In this document: positions 9,307 to 18,010 of the stretch, piece by piece
Position numbering within the stretch: the stretch's first letter is position 1
Layout: every line of letters begins with the position of its first letter
Assembly (NCBI RefSeq): GCF_018613795.1
Contig: NZ_JAGGPN010000041.1
Span: forward strand, 23,259-87,258
DNA: 64,000 nt
Direction of reading: 5' to 3'
Origin: Arthrobacter sp. ISL-65
GTDB lineage: Bacteria > Actinomycetota > Actinomycetes > Actinomycetales > Micrococcaceae
Position numbers and translations under genes: made by a program
The notes under the pieces: model-generated
Seen by the model: the letters and a program-made list of their open reading frames with translations, nothing else
Databases searched by the model: none
Told to the model about the DNA's origin: nothing

Positions 9307-9442
9307 ACTACGCACTTCCGACTCGTTGGTTCCGGGAGGTAGGCACCAGAGATCACAGACTCTGGCACAGCCGCGTTTGGTGACGCCTCAACGCCAATCT
9401 CCATTCACATGCTCTCCGTCCAGGCCGGTTGGGCCGGAAAAG

Positions 9443-9476
9443 GCCCCTCCTCCCGGTTGATTCCGGGAGGAGGGGC
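9443..9476. terminator. Bidirectional terminator between convergent units
   Basis: Perfect 14-bp stem, GCCCCTCCTCCCGG against CCGGGAGGAGGGGC, around a 6-base loop TTGATT. It sits between the TetR gene (plus) and the adenylate kinase gene (minus) and so serves both. There is no long U-run, as is common in actinobacteria. Confidence 0.85.
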
Positions 9477-9524
9477 TGTCTCACGGAGAGTAGGTCCCCA
9501 ATTTTTTGCGAAATGGGGTGGCAA

Positions 9525-10160
9525 CTAGACCAGCAGCGTCCGCTCGAGGCCGCGACCGGCCGCTACGGTGGTCTGCCCTGACGACCATCCGAGCATAAGA
9601 TCCAGTGTGGTCGAAACCCTGCCGGATACTTCCGAGATACTGCCGAGCCCCTCCACCTCCGTAACGATGCCGCGCTCGTTGTACCGGGACGTAACGGCGG
9701 TTGTTTGCTCGAAATACAGTTCCATCCTGCTTCTTATGACTTCCGCGGTGTCGTCCGAGCGGTTTTGGCGTTCGGCCCGCAGGAGCAAGCGCTGGACCAG
9801 CTCTTCTGTTTCAGCTGTGAGCTGCAGTACGAGGTCGAGTTCGTAACCCTTGGCTGCAAGGATCTCGTCGAGATAGTCAACCTGACCTAGAGTGCGGGGA
9901 TATCCATCCAAAAGAAATCCGTTGTCCACGTCGTTTTGTTCCAGGCGCTCACGAACCATAGCGTTCGTCACCGCATCCGGTACAAATTGCCCTGCATCCA
10001 GATATGATTTGGCGGTTTGTCCCAACCGTGTCTCGTTTTTGACGTTTTCGCGGAAGATGTCGCCGGTTGAAATGCTGACGATCCCGAACCGCTTTGCAAT
10101 GTACGTTGCTTGAGTACCTTTGCCAGCTCCGGGGGGACCTATGAGAAGCATTCTGATCAC
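9525..10160 (-). CDS. adk: Adenylate kinase, short (non-zinc LID) type, 211 aa
   Basis: Catalyses ATP + AMP = 2 ADP in the cytoplasm. The P-loop is GPPGAGKGTQ (8-17), the NMP-binding region STGDIFRENV, the NMP motif DGYPRTLGQ (about 85-93), and the short LID RSDDTAEVIRSRMELYFEQT is the actinobacterial form. It is about 20 residues longer than a typical housekeeping Adk because of a C-terminal tail (VAAGRGLERTLLV). It is the last gene of a catabolic cluster, overlaps the deacetylase-like gene by 4 bases and ends in a strong terminator. The cell presumably has a ribosomal-operon adk elsewhere. Its place beside an AMP-forming acyl-CoA ligase suggests it recycles the AMP made during substrate activation (inference). 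Confidence 0.88.
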   Translation of the reverse strand: MIRMLLIGPPGAGKGTQATYIAKRFGIVSISTGDIFRENVKNETRLGQTAKSYLDAGQFVPDAVTNAMVRERLEQNDVDNGFLLDGYPRTLGQVDYLDEILAAKGYELDLVLQLTAETEELVQRLLLRAERQNRSDDTAEVIRSRMELYFEQTTAVTSRYNERGIVTEVEGLGSISEVSGRVSTTLDLMLGWSSGQTTVAAGRGLERTLLV

Positions 10161-11089
10161 GGGAGCATCCTATCCAGCGGACCGAGGTCATCCTGAGCGG
10201 GCTTGGAAACAGCGGGGGAGGACGCCGCCACTGGCGTAGTGTCGTCTTGCCAGCAGTTGAAGAGCTCGGAAAGAGTGGGAAACCATACACCTTCGAATGA
10301 AGTGACGTGGTCGAGGAACTTTTCGAGCATTACTAGGTTGTGCGCTCGTCCAATGGTCTGCGGGTGCAGTGTCCAGGTCATTGCGCCCCCGGCGCATCGC
10401 TCGTATGCGAAATTGAAACTGTCAATCCAGCGAGCCAGAACAGTCTCGTTGCTCTGCATAAGCGGGCTGCCCTTAAAGGATTCAAGTTCCGGGAAATCGT
10501 CGAGGAACCAAGACACGGGGAACTCAAGCACGCTGCTCTCCGGACCGAAGGTGTTTCCCTCTTCCTCGCTAACACCGACGACCATTCGCGGCCGGTAGGG
10601 CTCGAAGTCTCGGCCCATTAGGGACGAATCCCAGTCAAACTCGAATTTCGCAAGGAGATCGAGGGTGTTGTCGGTAACGTCCAGTGCCGGTGAGCGGTAT
10701 CCCCACGGACGTTTGCCCAGGAGCTTTTCGTGCTGGGCTATTTGCAGTTCCAGCAGCCGTTCTTCCTCGGCCCGATCGAGTGAAGGAACATATTCGTGGT
10801 AGACGCCGTGAGCGCCGATTTCATGGCCGGACTCGACAATGGCTTCCACTGAGCTGCGGAAAGTTTGCATCGTGTGTGTAGGCACACACCATGTCGTAGT
10901 GATTCCGTAGCGCCTGAAGACATCGAGAAGTCGAGGGGCACCGACCAGGGCACCAAATTCTCCTCTGGACATCAAAGACTGGGACGTTGAGCGAAAAGTG
11001 CCTAGCCATACGCTCTGGGCGTCAAAATCGGGGCTTAGAGAAACGGCCAGGCGTTTGCCCTCTGGTAGATGAAGAGACACTACGAGCAA
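10157..11089 (-). CDS. Polysaccharide-deacetylase-fold hydrolase (CE4 / cyclic imidase type), 310 aa
   Basis: A NodB-homology (CE4-like) metal hydrolase without a signal peptide. Motif 1 is SLSPDFDAQSVWLG (about 17-30), the metal region is GHEIGAHGVYHEY (about 88-100), and motif 3 is GYRSPALDVTDNTLDLL (about 130-146). This pattern matches the HpPgdA / cyclic imide hydrolase / PuuE-allantoinase branch, whose members act on small C-N substrates as well as sugars. Cytoplasmic location and neighbours (FAD amine oxidases, CoA ligase) make hydrolysis of a cyclic imide, lactam or N-acyl compound likelier than peptidoglycan deacetylation. It overlaps adk by 4 bases and follows MaoC by 58 bases. Confidence 0.8.
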   Translation of the reverse strand: MLVVSLHLPEGKRLAVSLSPDFDAQSVWLGTFRSTSQSLMSRGEFGALVGAPRLLDVFRRYGITTTWCVPTHTMQTFRSSVEAIVESGHEIGAHGVYHEYVPSLDRAEEERLLELQIAQHEKLLGKRPWGYRSPALDVTDNTLDLLAKFEFDWDSSLMGRDFEPYRPRMVVGVSEEEGNTFGPESSVLEFPVSWFLDDFPELESFKGSPLMQSNETVLARWIDSFNFAYERCAGGAMTWTLHPQTIGRAHNLVMLEKFLDHVTSFEGVWFPTLSELFNCWQDDTTPVAASSPAVSKPAQDDLGPLDRMLP

Positions 11090-11147
11090 CTTTCTTTTTC
11101 AGGCAACGGAAACCGCCTTGATGAATTTTGAGGTTCGTGAACTGAGC

Positions 11148-11645
11148 CTAGACCGGGCGACGGGAAAGAAGGACGATCCAGTCGCCTTCCTGGCAGATCA
11201 CGCCGTCCTGATTCAGAATTTGAACCCGGGTAGTCACAACTCCCCGGTCGGGCTTGCTGGCAGACGGCTTGATGCCAATCACTTCTTCGCGAACACTGAT
11301 GGTGTCGCCAATACGGATAGGGGCACGGAGGTTCCAGTTGTCGATCCCCAGAAAGGCGATTGCTGAACCGTTCTTCCATCCCAGTGCCATTTCCAGCCCA
11401 AAGGCAATTGAAAGTGCGCCGGGACCATGAAAGAGCCTGGTGCCAAATTCTGTAGTTTTGGCGTACTCCTCGTTGGTGTGCAGCGGGTGCATGTCTCCGG
11501 ACCATGTGGCGAAGGTTACGACATCGAACTCCGTGACGGTTCTTCCTGCGGAGGTCCACTGCTGTCCGAGATCCAGCTCTTCCAGGTAGCGCACGGCTGA
11601 CTGATTGGTCGTGCCGAGTAGGTGAGTAGTCAATGTTTGATTCAC
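11148..11645 (-). CDS. MaoC-family dehydratase (hotdog), 165 aa
   Basis: A single-hotdog (R)-specific enoyl-CoA hydratase-type protein. The hydratase-2 motif appears as ATWSGDMHPLHTNEEYA (about 46-62) and FHGPGALSIAFGLEM (about 72-86). The usual Asn of SGDxNPLH is His here, and the paralogue at 18011-18505 has the same change, so the pair forms a distinct subgroup. Hydration or dehydration of an enoyl/3-hydroxyacyl-CoA is the family role; the substitution leaves the true reaction open. It is flanked by the FAD oxidase (45 bases) and the deacetylase-fold gene (58 bases) on the same strand. Confidence 0.85.
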   Translation of the reverse strand: MNQTLTTHLLGTTNQSAVRYLEELDLGQQWTSAGRTVTEFDVVTFATWSGDMHPLHTNEEYAKTTEFGTRLFHGPGALSIAFGLEMALGWKNGSAIAFLGIDNWNLRAPIRIGDTISVREEVIGIKPSASKPDRGVVTTRVQILNQDGVICQEGDWIVLLSRRPV

Positions 11646-11690
11646 TTCCGTATAGTTTCTGGTGCTCTGGTGGCGGGGTGGGTGCCAGAG

Positions 11691-12917
11691 CTAATAGCGA
11701 ATGACTCCGTCTACCGGGGTGGTCAGGGACGGCCGGTACAGGGAAAGTTCCTCGAGGGAGTGGCTGAGGCGGTCGCCTGAGATCAGTTCGGCCACCAGCT
11801 TTCCCGTGATCGGGCCGGCCAAGTTGCCGTAGACGTGCCCGGTGGCCAGAACCAGCCCGGGAAGTTCCTCCACCTCGTCAACGATCGGGAGGGAGTCAGC
11901 TGTGGCGGGGACGAGGCCGGCCCAGGCACGTTCAATGCCAAGGGACCTGTAGTTGGGGAAAGTCTTGAGCAATGAATCAATGGCCAGCTTGAGACCGGCG
12001 GCAGGCAACCTGTCGTCGAGTTGGTCGGGGTAGTCCATCGGGCAGCCTATGAACAGGTTCCCGTCCTCGGTCTTGGCCACACACTCCATGTGCTCGAGAC
12101 CCGTTGACTGGTCCTCTGAAGGGGAGGTGAAGTACTCATCCCTGTAACTGGGGAGGTTCCGAATGTGCGCGTATTGCTTCGCAGCCAGCGGTCCATTCAG
12201 GATTTTATCGAGCTTCTCCTCTACAGGAGCCAGAAGTACAGCCCCCAGCCTGTGTGGCTTGATGGGTACCGTTACGCCCTCTGTTTCGAGCATCGTAGAC
12301 CAGACACCACCCGCCCAAACGACCTTATCCGCCGAAACGTTGCCGCCGACTGTCCGTACTCCGACTACCTTCGAGCCATTCCGCAGGAGTCCGAGGACCG
12401 GCGTGTTTTCATGGATTCGAACTCCCAGCCTTCGGCATTCCTGCGCCAAGGCGAGGACAAACTTCGGCGTCCGAATTTGGCCATCTTCCGGGCTGAACGT
12501 TGCCCCAATAACGTCGGGCGGCAATATCGGGGCGGCTTCGTGAGCGGCCTGGTCGTCCAGGAGTTCGGCTTTGAATCCGTCAGCGATCCGGGCTTCCACA
12601 AATTCCTTGTAGACCCGCCGCTGATCATCCGTGTAGAAGAACGTCATGGCGCCGTTGCTTCTATATTCGAAAGATGGCCCGAGGATATCTGCAAAGTCGT
12701 CGTACAGGGCCCTACCTGCACGGGTCAGTTCGACCGCGTAGTCTCCGTGGCGATTCTGCATATGAAGGAATCCGAGATTTCGCCCGGAAGCCCCGTGACC
12801 GAGTTCCCGCTGCTCGAGAAGCACAACATCGTGCCCTTTTGAAGCAAGAAAATAGGCGGTTGATACGCCCACTATTCCGCCGCCTACAACGACCACACCG
12901 GCCTTGTCGAGGTTCAT
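11691..12917 (-). CDS. FAD-dependent oxidoreductase, DAO family, 408 aa
   Basis: Second glycine/D-amino-acid oxidase-like flavoenzyme of the window. The ADP-binding fold is GVVVVGGGIVGVSTAYFLASKG (7-28), with HGASGRNLGF following as in the first copy (YGASGRNPGS). The FAD region near the C-terminus reads RAWAGLVPATADSLPIVDEV then TGHVYGNLAGPITG. AGGA lies 8 bases before the ATG. It is co-directional with the CoA ligase (82 bases upstream) and MaoC (45 bases downstream). The two oxidases are diverged paralogues in separate operons and may act on successive intermediates or related substrates (inference). Confidence 0.88.
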   Translation of the reverse strand: MNLDKAGVVVVGGGIVGVSTAYFLASKGHDVVLLEQRELGHGASGRNLGFLHMQNRHGDYAVELTRAGRALYDDFADILGPSFEYRSNGAMTFFYTDDQRRVYKEFVEARIADGFKAELLDDQAAHEAAPILPPDVIGATFSPEDGQIRTPKFVLALAQECRRLGVRIHENTPVLGLLRNGSKVVGVRTVGGNVSADKVVWAGGVWSTMLETEGVTVPIKPHRLGAVLLAPVEEKLDKILNGPLAAKQYAHIRNLPSYRDEYFTSPSEDQSTGLEHMECVAKTEDGNLFIGCPMDYPDQLDDRLPAAGLKLAIDSLLKTFPNYRSLGIERAWAGLVPATADSLPIVDEVEELPGLVLATGHVYGNLAGPITGKLVAELISGDRLSHSLEELSLYRPSLTTPVDGVIRY

Positions 12918-12998
12918 TTCGTCATGTCCTAACTTCGTCTTGATGCAACACGTATGAGGGGTGCCGAATCGTGAATTGTCGGTGTATGAAGCTGGCTC

Positions 12999-14540
12999 TT
13001 ATGCCCGGCCCTGGCTCATTTCCGTTGTCAACAGCGTGGCCACGTCCCGCCTGTTGACTTTGCCGGTTGTCGAATTCACGGGCAGGGAGTCGACGGCGAT
13101 GAACTCGCTTGGGACCTTGTACGACGACAGGCGGGCCGCGGCGAATTCCTTCAGTTCGGCTTCGTCAAGAGGCGCCAGGCCCCTGGGGACGACGGCGGCT
13201 ACCACGCGCTGGCCGTACACGTCATCGGGAAGACCAACAACTGCCACTTCGCCAACAGAGGCATGCTGCTGAAGTACACGCTCAACTTCCGCCGGCGAGA
13301 TGTTTGTTCCGCCACGGATGATGACGTCTGAGAGCCGCCCAACGACGTAGACGAAACCGTCCTCATCCACCCGAACAAGATCCTTTGTGCGGTACCAGCC
13401 GTCTTCAGTGATGACTGTCCGCGTTTGTTCTTCGTCACGCCAGTAGCCGAGCATCAGCCCCGGTCCAGTCGAGTAGGCTTCCCCAACCTGCCCGGTTGGA
13501 ACTTCCGCTCCGTCGGCGTCGAGAACTTTTAGTTTCGACCGCGGCACAAGCTTGCCTGCCGACCCGGGTTGGGGAGTTGGGTTCGCGACGGGGTCGTAAG
13601 TAACCAGTGGTAGGCATTCGGAGGCGCAATACGCATCCAGGACCGGTAGTCCAGTCTGGGCTTGCCAGCGGCTGAATGCGGCTTCGTTCCTGGGCTCACC
13701 GCCCGAGATGCACAGTCGAAGTGATGGGAATGCCGGCTTGTCCCCGGCTCGGAGTTCAGCGTACTGGGCCAGCTTTCCGAAAGTCGCCGTCACACCAGCG
13801 AGGAATGTGGCGGAATGCTCCTCAATGGCGGGAGCAATCATGTCTGGACGAGCCCTCCGGACTATCACAACTGTCCCGCCGCTTACCAGGACGGCCAGAG
13901 ATGTGCTTGCAAGCCCATAGAGCCATGCCATCGGCAGACAGATAATCGCCTTGTCGTCGGGTGAAAGGTGCCATACTTCGCCGTACGTTTTCGCGCAGTT
14001 ATATACAGCTGCAGCCGAAAGCATGATCGCTTTCGGGCGGCTCGTGGTGCCTGACGAGAAGCAGATCATGGACAAGGGTTCGCGAAGACCCTCAGGGTTG
14101 GGTAGAGCGTCGTGCCGAACCTCGGTTACCTGGAAGCCAACGATATCCACAATTGGGGCATTTCGTGCTGCAGGGGCGATATGCGCACGATCAACGCTTT
14201 CGGAGATGACTATCAGCGCAGGGTCACTCGTGGCAATGGAATATTCCAGGTCCTCTGGACCACTGGAAGGATAGACAGTAACCAGTACGCCGCCGCTGCG
14301 CCATACAGCGAGGGCTGTGGAAAGATAATCGGCTGAGCTTTCTGCAACGAGGGCAACCCGATAACCCGGCTTGAGGCCGGCCGCAAGCAGTACGGCTGAG
14401 CGGCGCTCGATCGATGCCTGGAGATCCTTATAACTGGTGAAGGTGTCGCCGTCGACAATCGCTGTTTTCTCAGGGTATTGACCGGCGATGTATTCCAGCG
14501 CGGAGACACAGTCCGTTAGCTCAGGCGACGATTTATTCAT
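12999..14540 (-). CDS. AMP-dependent acyl-CoA synthetase/ligase (ANL family), 513 aa
   Basis: Activates a carboxylic acid to its CoA thioester with ATP going to AMP and PPi. ANL motifs are in order: ICFSSGTTSRPKAIM (about 158-172), the YCASE acceptor loop (about 300), GWYRTKDLVRVDEDG (about 398-412), RLSDVIIRGGTNISPAEVE hinge (about 416-434) and the catalytic Lys in STTGKVNRRD near the C-terminus. Length is normal. First gene after a terminator (14581-14616) and a 16-bp dyad (14564-14579), so it heads the unit ligase, FAD oxidase, MaoC, deacetylase-fold hydrolase, adk. The acid substrate is unknown; the small residues in the binding pocket cannot be judged by eye. Confidence 0.9.
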   Translation of the reverse strand: MNKSSPELTDCVSALEYIAGQYPEKTAIVDGDTFTSYKDLQASIERRSAVLLAAGLKPGYRVALVAESSADYLSTALAVWRSGGVLVTVYPSSGPEDLEYSIATSDPALIVISESVDRAHIAPAARNAPIVDIVGFQVTEVRHDALPNPEGLREPLSMICFSSGTTSRPKAIMLSAAAVYNCAKTYGEVWHLSPDDKAIICLPMAWLYGLASTSLAVLVSGGTVVIVRRARPDMIAPAIEEHSATFLAGVTATFGKLAQYAELRAGDKPAFPSLRLCISGGEPRNEAAFSRWQAQTGLPVLDAYCASECLPLVTYDPVANPTPQPGSAGKLVPRSKLKVLDADGAEVPTGQVGEAYSTGPGLMLGYWRDEEQTRTVITEDGWYRTKDLVRVDEDGFVYVVGRLSDVIIRGGTNISPAEVERVLQQHASVGEVAVVGLPDDVYGQRVVAAVVPRGLAPLDEAELKEFAAARLSSYKVPSEFIAVDSLPVNSTTGKVNRRDVATLLTTEMSQGRA

Positions 14541-14563
14541 ATCCGCTCTACTCTCATTTAATG

Positions 14564-14579
14564 GTTGGAAAATTCCAAC
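14564..14579. promoter_or_regulatory. Dyad operator before the acyl-CoA ligase operon
   Basis: Arms GTTGGAA and TTCCAAC around AA, perfect over 16 bases, 24 bases upstream of the ligase start on the minus strand and directly after the upstream terminator. A candidate repressor site; which regulator uses it is unknown. Confidence 0.5.
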
Positions 14580-14580
14580 T

Positions 14581-14616
14581 GGCCCGTTGAGCCGGTTTGG
14601 CCGGACTCAACGGGCC
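14581..14616 (-). terminator. Terminator of the nitronate monooxygenase transcript
   Basis: Stem GGCCCGTTGAG / CTCAACGGGCC (11 bp) with an internal CCGG/CCGG pairing, located between the nitronate monooxygenase stop and the ligase start. Read on the minus strand it is followed by AATTTT. Confidence 0.75.
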
Positions 14617-14643
14617 TCTTGGATTTGACGATTGAGATGCTTG

Positions 14644-15696
14644 CTAGTTTCCAGTCGCAAGTCGACGGAGAATTTTTTCTGCATCTGATGCCATATTCTC
14701 GACGATCTCACCAGCAGGCAGAATTTCGTGAACAAGCTGCATGGTCTGGCCCACCGGCATCATCCCGAAGTCCATGTCTCCGTCCAGATATCCTGTTTCG
14801 ACGCGCGTGCCGGCGACGGCGTATTGTCCGGGGAAGCCTGCGGGTTTTTTATCCGAAGATTCCCATTCCGAGGTCCATTTGTTCTCGAATGCACGCATAC
14901 GCTTACCGCTGTATGAGTAGGTGATGGTGCTGTCCTTGAAGGATCCTCCCACCACTCGGTTCTTGAAATTGTCGTGCCCGTAAGCTTCGGGGCTGGCAAT
15001 GAAGCGCGTTCCCACCCAGACTCCTGCTGCGCCCAATGCGAGCGAGGCGGCCAGCCCGCGGCCATCGGCGATGCCGCCAGCGGCCAGGACTGGCTGATCC
15101 ACCACATCAATAACGGCAGGGACGAGGGTCATAGTGGATGCGTATCCGGTGTGCCCGCCGGCCTCACTGCCCTGAGCGACAATAAAGTCAACACCCGCTG
15201 CACTAGCTTCCTGTGCCTTGCCCACTGAGCCGACAAGCGAGAACACCGTGATTCCGCGATCCTTACACTCTTTGATGAACCAATCCGGTGTAGCGAACGT
15301 CAAAACAACCGCGGAAGGTGCCGCGTCCAGGACGATCTGCACCTGGTCTGCTACGGCCCCCGGCGTCAAAAGCGCTTCTACACCTGCCATCTTTTCTTGG
15401 TCCGCTCCCGAAAGCGATTGCCACAGTTCGCGCACTGGCGCCCACTGTGCTTCGTCTTCAGTTGTAAGCGAGTCCGGTAGAAGGAGGTTAATTGCGTAGG
15501 GCTTGTCGGTTCCAGCTTCGATCTTCTTGATTTCGGCGCGAAGGTCATCCGGCATGAAGCTGACGCCGCCCAGGCATCCCAAGCCGCCGGCGTTACTGAC
15601 CGCGGTCACGAGTTCGGCCTGCGCGACACGCGCCATGCCGGCGGAGCAGACGGGGTATCGGAGGCCGAGGGCTTCCGTCAATGCTGTCTTGATCAC
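14644..15696 (-). CDS. Nitronate monooxygenase-type FMN enzyme, 350 aa
   Basis: A TIM-barrel FMN oxidoreductase of the nitronate monooxygenase / 2-nitropropane dioxygenase family. FMN and substrate elements are RYPVCSAGMARVAQAELV (about 13-30), GGLGCLGGVSF, VAQGSEAGGHTGYAST with the family His (about 172-187) and VLAAGGIADGRGLAASLALGA (about 203-223). Length is usual for the class I-like group. Families of this fold also include enoyl reductases, so nitronate oxidation is not certain. It lies 114 bases downstream of an SDR gene and ends at the terminator at 14581-14616. With amine oxidases nearby, oxidation of a nitrogen-bearing intermediate is plausible. Confidence 0.85.
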   Translation of the reverse strand: MIKTALTEALGLRYPVCSAGMARVAQAELVTAVSNAGGLGCLGGVSFMPDDLRAEIKKIEAGTDKPYAINLLLPDSLTTEDEAQWAPVRELWQSLSGADQEKMAGVEALLTPGAVADQVQIVLDAAPSAVVLTFATPDWFIKECKDRGITVFSLVGSVGKAQEASAAGVDFIVAQGSEAGGHTGYASTMTLVPAVIDVVDQPVLAAGGIADGRGLAASLALGAAGVWVGTRFIASPEAYGHDNFKNRVVGGSFKDSTITYSYSGKRMRAFENKWTSEWESSDKKPAGFPGQYAVAGTRVETGYLDGDMDFGMMPVGQTMQLVHEILPAGEIVENMASDAEKILRRLATGN

Positions 15697-15810
15697 TTAT
15701 ACACCTTTCACTTCGGAGCTCAAGATCATCCTGGCTTCCGGATACTTCATGTTGACCCCAACGGAGAGTTGGCGGATTTCTGTTCTTAGCGGGCCATGCT
15801 CTCGGCCGGA

Positions 15811-16590
15811 CTACGTCGCGTTCCAGCCGCCATCGACCTGGATAGTCTGGCCGTTCACATAGCCAGCAGCGTCGGACGCGAGGAACAGTACTACGCTCGC
15901 CACCTCTGAGGGTTCGCCCGATCGTTTTGCTGGAATGAGGAAGTCCATGATTTCGGGAGACACTCCGATGCCCCGCTGCTGCGTTGAGACGAGATCACCT
16001 AGAATTTCCTCGGAAGTGGCACGAAGGTTTGTCTTGATGACTCCTGGGGCGACAACGTTGGCCGTTACCCCGTGAGGGGCAACGTCGATGGCGAGACGTC
16101 GATTAAGACCCTCTATGCCCGCCTTGGATGCGACGTAGGAGATACCGTCTGCTGCACCCCTTTGGCCGGCGACGGAGCCGATTGTAATGATGCGGCCGGA
16201 GTTCTGCTTGGTCATTACCTGCGCTGCTGCGCGGCAGCCGTAGAACGTTCCGGTCAGGTTGACCCCAATAATTTTGGCCCACAACTCGGGTGTCGTTTCC
16301 AGCACGTCGGCATACCCGTCGAAGACACCTGCGCTGTTGACCATAACGTCAAGTTTGCCTGTCTTCTCCACAACCTCGTCCACCAAGGCAGACACAGAGT
16401 GGTAGTCGCTAACATCTACGACCCTCGTGTGGAGTGAGTCCGGGGAACCGAGTTCTTGCCTGGTCTCCGCTAGACGTTCCTCTGAAACGTCGCTCGCGTA
16501 GACTTCGTAGTCTGCTTCGACGAAAGCCTGGGCAATGGCCCGGCCGATGCCGGAGCCGGATCCGGTGATAATTACGCTTTTGCTTCCCAT
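15811..16590 (-). CDS. SDR-family oxidoreductase, 3-hydroxyacyl/3-oxoacyl type, 259 aa
   Basis: A classical SDR resembling FabG and 3-hydroxybutyrate dehydrogenases. It has TGSGSGIG at 9-16, VNSAGVFD (about 84-91) in place of NNAG, the catalytic YVASK at about 149-153, and VDGGWNAT at the C-terminus. Normal length. It is the first gene of the leftward unit with the nitronate monooxygenase. Given the neighbouring CoA ligase and hydratases, oxidation of a 3-hydroxyacyl-CoA to the 3-oxo form is a reasonable guess, but SDR sequences do not settle substrate. Confidence 0.88.
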   Translation of the reverse strand: MGSKSVIITGSGSGIGRAIAQAFVEADYEVYASDVSEERLAETRQELGSPDSLHTRVVDVSDYHSVSALVDEVVEKTGKLDVMVNSAGVFDGYADVLETTPELWAKIIGVNLTGTFYGCRAAAQVMTKQNSGRIITIGSVAGQRGAADGISYVASKAGIEGLNRRLAIDVAPHGVTANVVAPGVIKTNLRATSEEILGDLVSTQQRGIGVSPEIMDFLIPAKRSGEPSEVASVVLFLASDAAGYVNGQTIQVDGGWNAT

Positions 16591-17093
16591 GCCCTACAAA
16601 CTACGTTGGGGATCTTCCGAGTGAAACTGTCATCCTCACGGCTTTTTGCCGAGGTTATCGTGGAAGCTACAGGAGTCGAACTACAGGTTCGGTATCTTTG
16701 CCGGCCACCCTATGACTCGCAGGTGGTGGATGGGGATGAACCCGGCCCGGCCGGCTTTTTGTACTTTGACCAGGGTTGGGTGCCTGCCGTTGAAACAATT
16801 CCGGCCCGCCTCATCGTCCTAATGTTCAAGGGGCGGCTCTCCTCTCCTGAGAAGGCATCCACACGAGGAACCTACGCGCTTCAGCCCTATCCGGGTCCTC
16901 CAGCTGACCATACGCTGGGGGATCCGGCGCCAAACATGTCGCCTGAGCGGTCCGCGGGCGCACTAGCCAAGATGCACCGGTAATTTCTACGCCTGGACGC
17001 TGCGGCTTCGGAAAATCTCCAATGCCGGCACGGTTCGGTGGATTCTAAAGTTCAATAACACGGCCCACATACTTTGGAGCTTGGCTCGTCAAC
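16591..17093. other. Divergent intergenic region, no gene seen
   Basis: 503 bases between the divergent SDR and citrate-synthase-like genes. A 125-codon plus frame (16606-16983) lacks family features. A GC-rich inverted element, GCCGGCC near 16700 and GGCCGGC near 16750 followed by TTTTT, could be a hairpin but its loop is long. Promoters for both directions are expected here. Confidence 0.4.
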
Positions 17094-17987
17094 TTGCCTA
17101 GCACCGCAGGCCCCTTTGAAACATATGACGGTTCGGGAGAAACATTGGAAAACGATACTGCAGACCAGTCCGGGGCTTATTGGTCGTCCTCTGTTAGCCA
17201 CGTCACTGATACGAATGTTTACGTTCGCGGCTACGACCTTGAGGACCTGATCGGGCAAATCCCCTTCACGGCAGCCATATTTCTAGTGATCCGCGGTCGG
17301 ATCCCCTCCGACCATGAGATACGGGCGCTGGACGCAGTCCTGAGCGGCATCCTGGATTATGGTCTTGAAAAGCCCGGCACAGTGGCCGCGCGGTTTGCCG
17401 TCTCCGCCAATCCAAGTATGGCTATCGGCATGTCAGCTGCCTGTCTATCTGTCGGGAAGCACACGCTGGCGACTGAGGACAGCGGCCGCTTCATCCTCGC
17501 TACGCATGCTGAGTTTCTGGGATCCGGCCTCCCACTCGAAGCTTTTGCCGAGCAAAAGGTAAACCGCATGCGTGAAGCAAAGGAACGCATCCCAGGTTTG
17601 GGACATCCTGTTTTTAAGGTTGTTGATCCTCGCGCTGAACGGCTCCGGTCGATTGCTCTGCAGGAAGGCTTGTGGGATCAGGCGGCTGAAGTGTACGAGG
17701 CAGTGCACAGGGCCTTCACGAAACTCCCAGGTAAGTCGGACATCCCGATAAATGACGTTGGTGTGATGGCCGCGATACTGCTGGGGCTTGGCTTCACACC
17801 CGAAGAAGGAACAGGCGTTGCCCTGCTTTCGACACTCCCTGGCGTTATCGCACACGTATCTGAAGAACTCTCTGCCGGGAAGCCAATCCGGATTGTCCCG
17901 AGAGATTCAGCATCATATGAGGGGATCACTGGCCGGAATTTTGAAGCGGACCGACTCGAAGCTGGCTGGGAGCCTTCAAAATCCTAG
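17094..17987 (+). CDS. Citrate synthase-like / citryl-CoA lyase family protein, 297 aa
   Basis: A short citrate-synthase-fold protein of the citryl-CoA-lyase-like class (about 260-300 residues against about 430 for true citrate synthase). The second catalytic His is kept in IPGLGHPVFKVVDPRAERL (about 164-182) and the Asp region in INDVGVMAAILLGLGF (about 219-234). The first loop, normally GPLHGGA, reads SVGKHTLATEDSG, so the His-Gly-Gly-Ala motif is lost. This suggests a changed reaction, such as retro-Claisen or retro-aldol cleavage of a CoA ester, not citrate formation. The MaoC gene starts 24 bases after its stop. A diverged paralogue is at 49236-50024. Confidence 0.8.
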   Translation: MPSTAGPFETYDGSGETLENDTADQSGAYWSSSVSHVTDTNVYVRGYDLEDLIGQIPFTAAIFLVIRGRIPSDHEIRALDAVLSGILDYGLEKPGTVAARFAVSANPSMAIGMSAACLSVGKHTLATEDSGRFILATHAEFLGSGLPLEAFAEQKVNRMREAKERIPGLGHPVFKVVDPRAERLRSIALQEGLWDQAAEVYEAVHRAFTKLPGKSDIPINDVGVMAAILLGLGFTPEEGTGVALLSTLPGVIAHVSEELSAGKPIRIVPRDSASYEGITGRNFEADRLEAGWEPSKS

Positions 17988-18010
17988 GCGGTAACCGAAC
18001 AGGAGCAAAG

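Noticed and set aside
10157..11089. Secreted peptidoglycan deacetylase
   Set aside because: No signal peptide or membrane anchor, and the neighbours are cytoplasmic catabolic enzymes; a small C-N substrate is likelier.
16606..16983. 125-codon frame between SDR and citrate-synthase-like gene
   Set aside because: No domain, no ribosome site, lies in a divergent promoter region.
17094..17987. Housekeeping citrate synthase
   Set aside because: Far too short, lacks the HGGA loop, and lies in an accessory operon.
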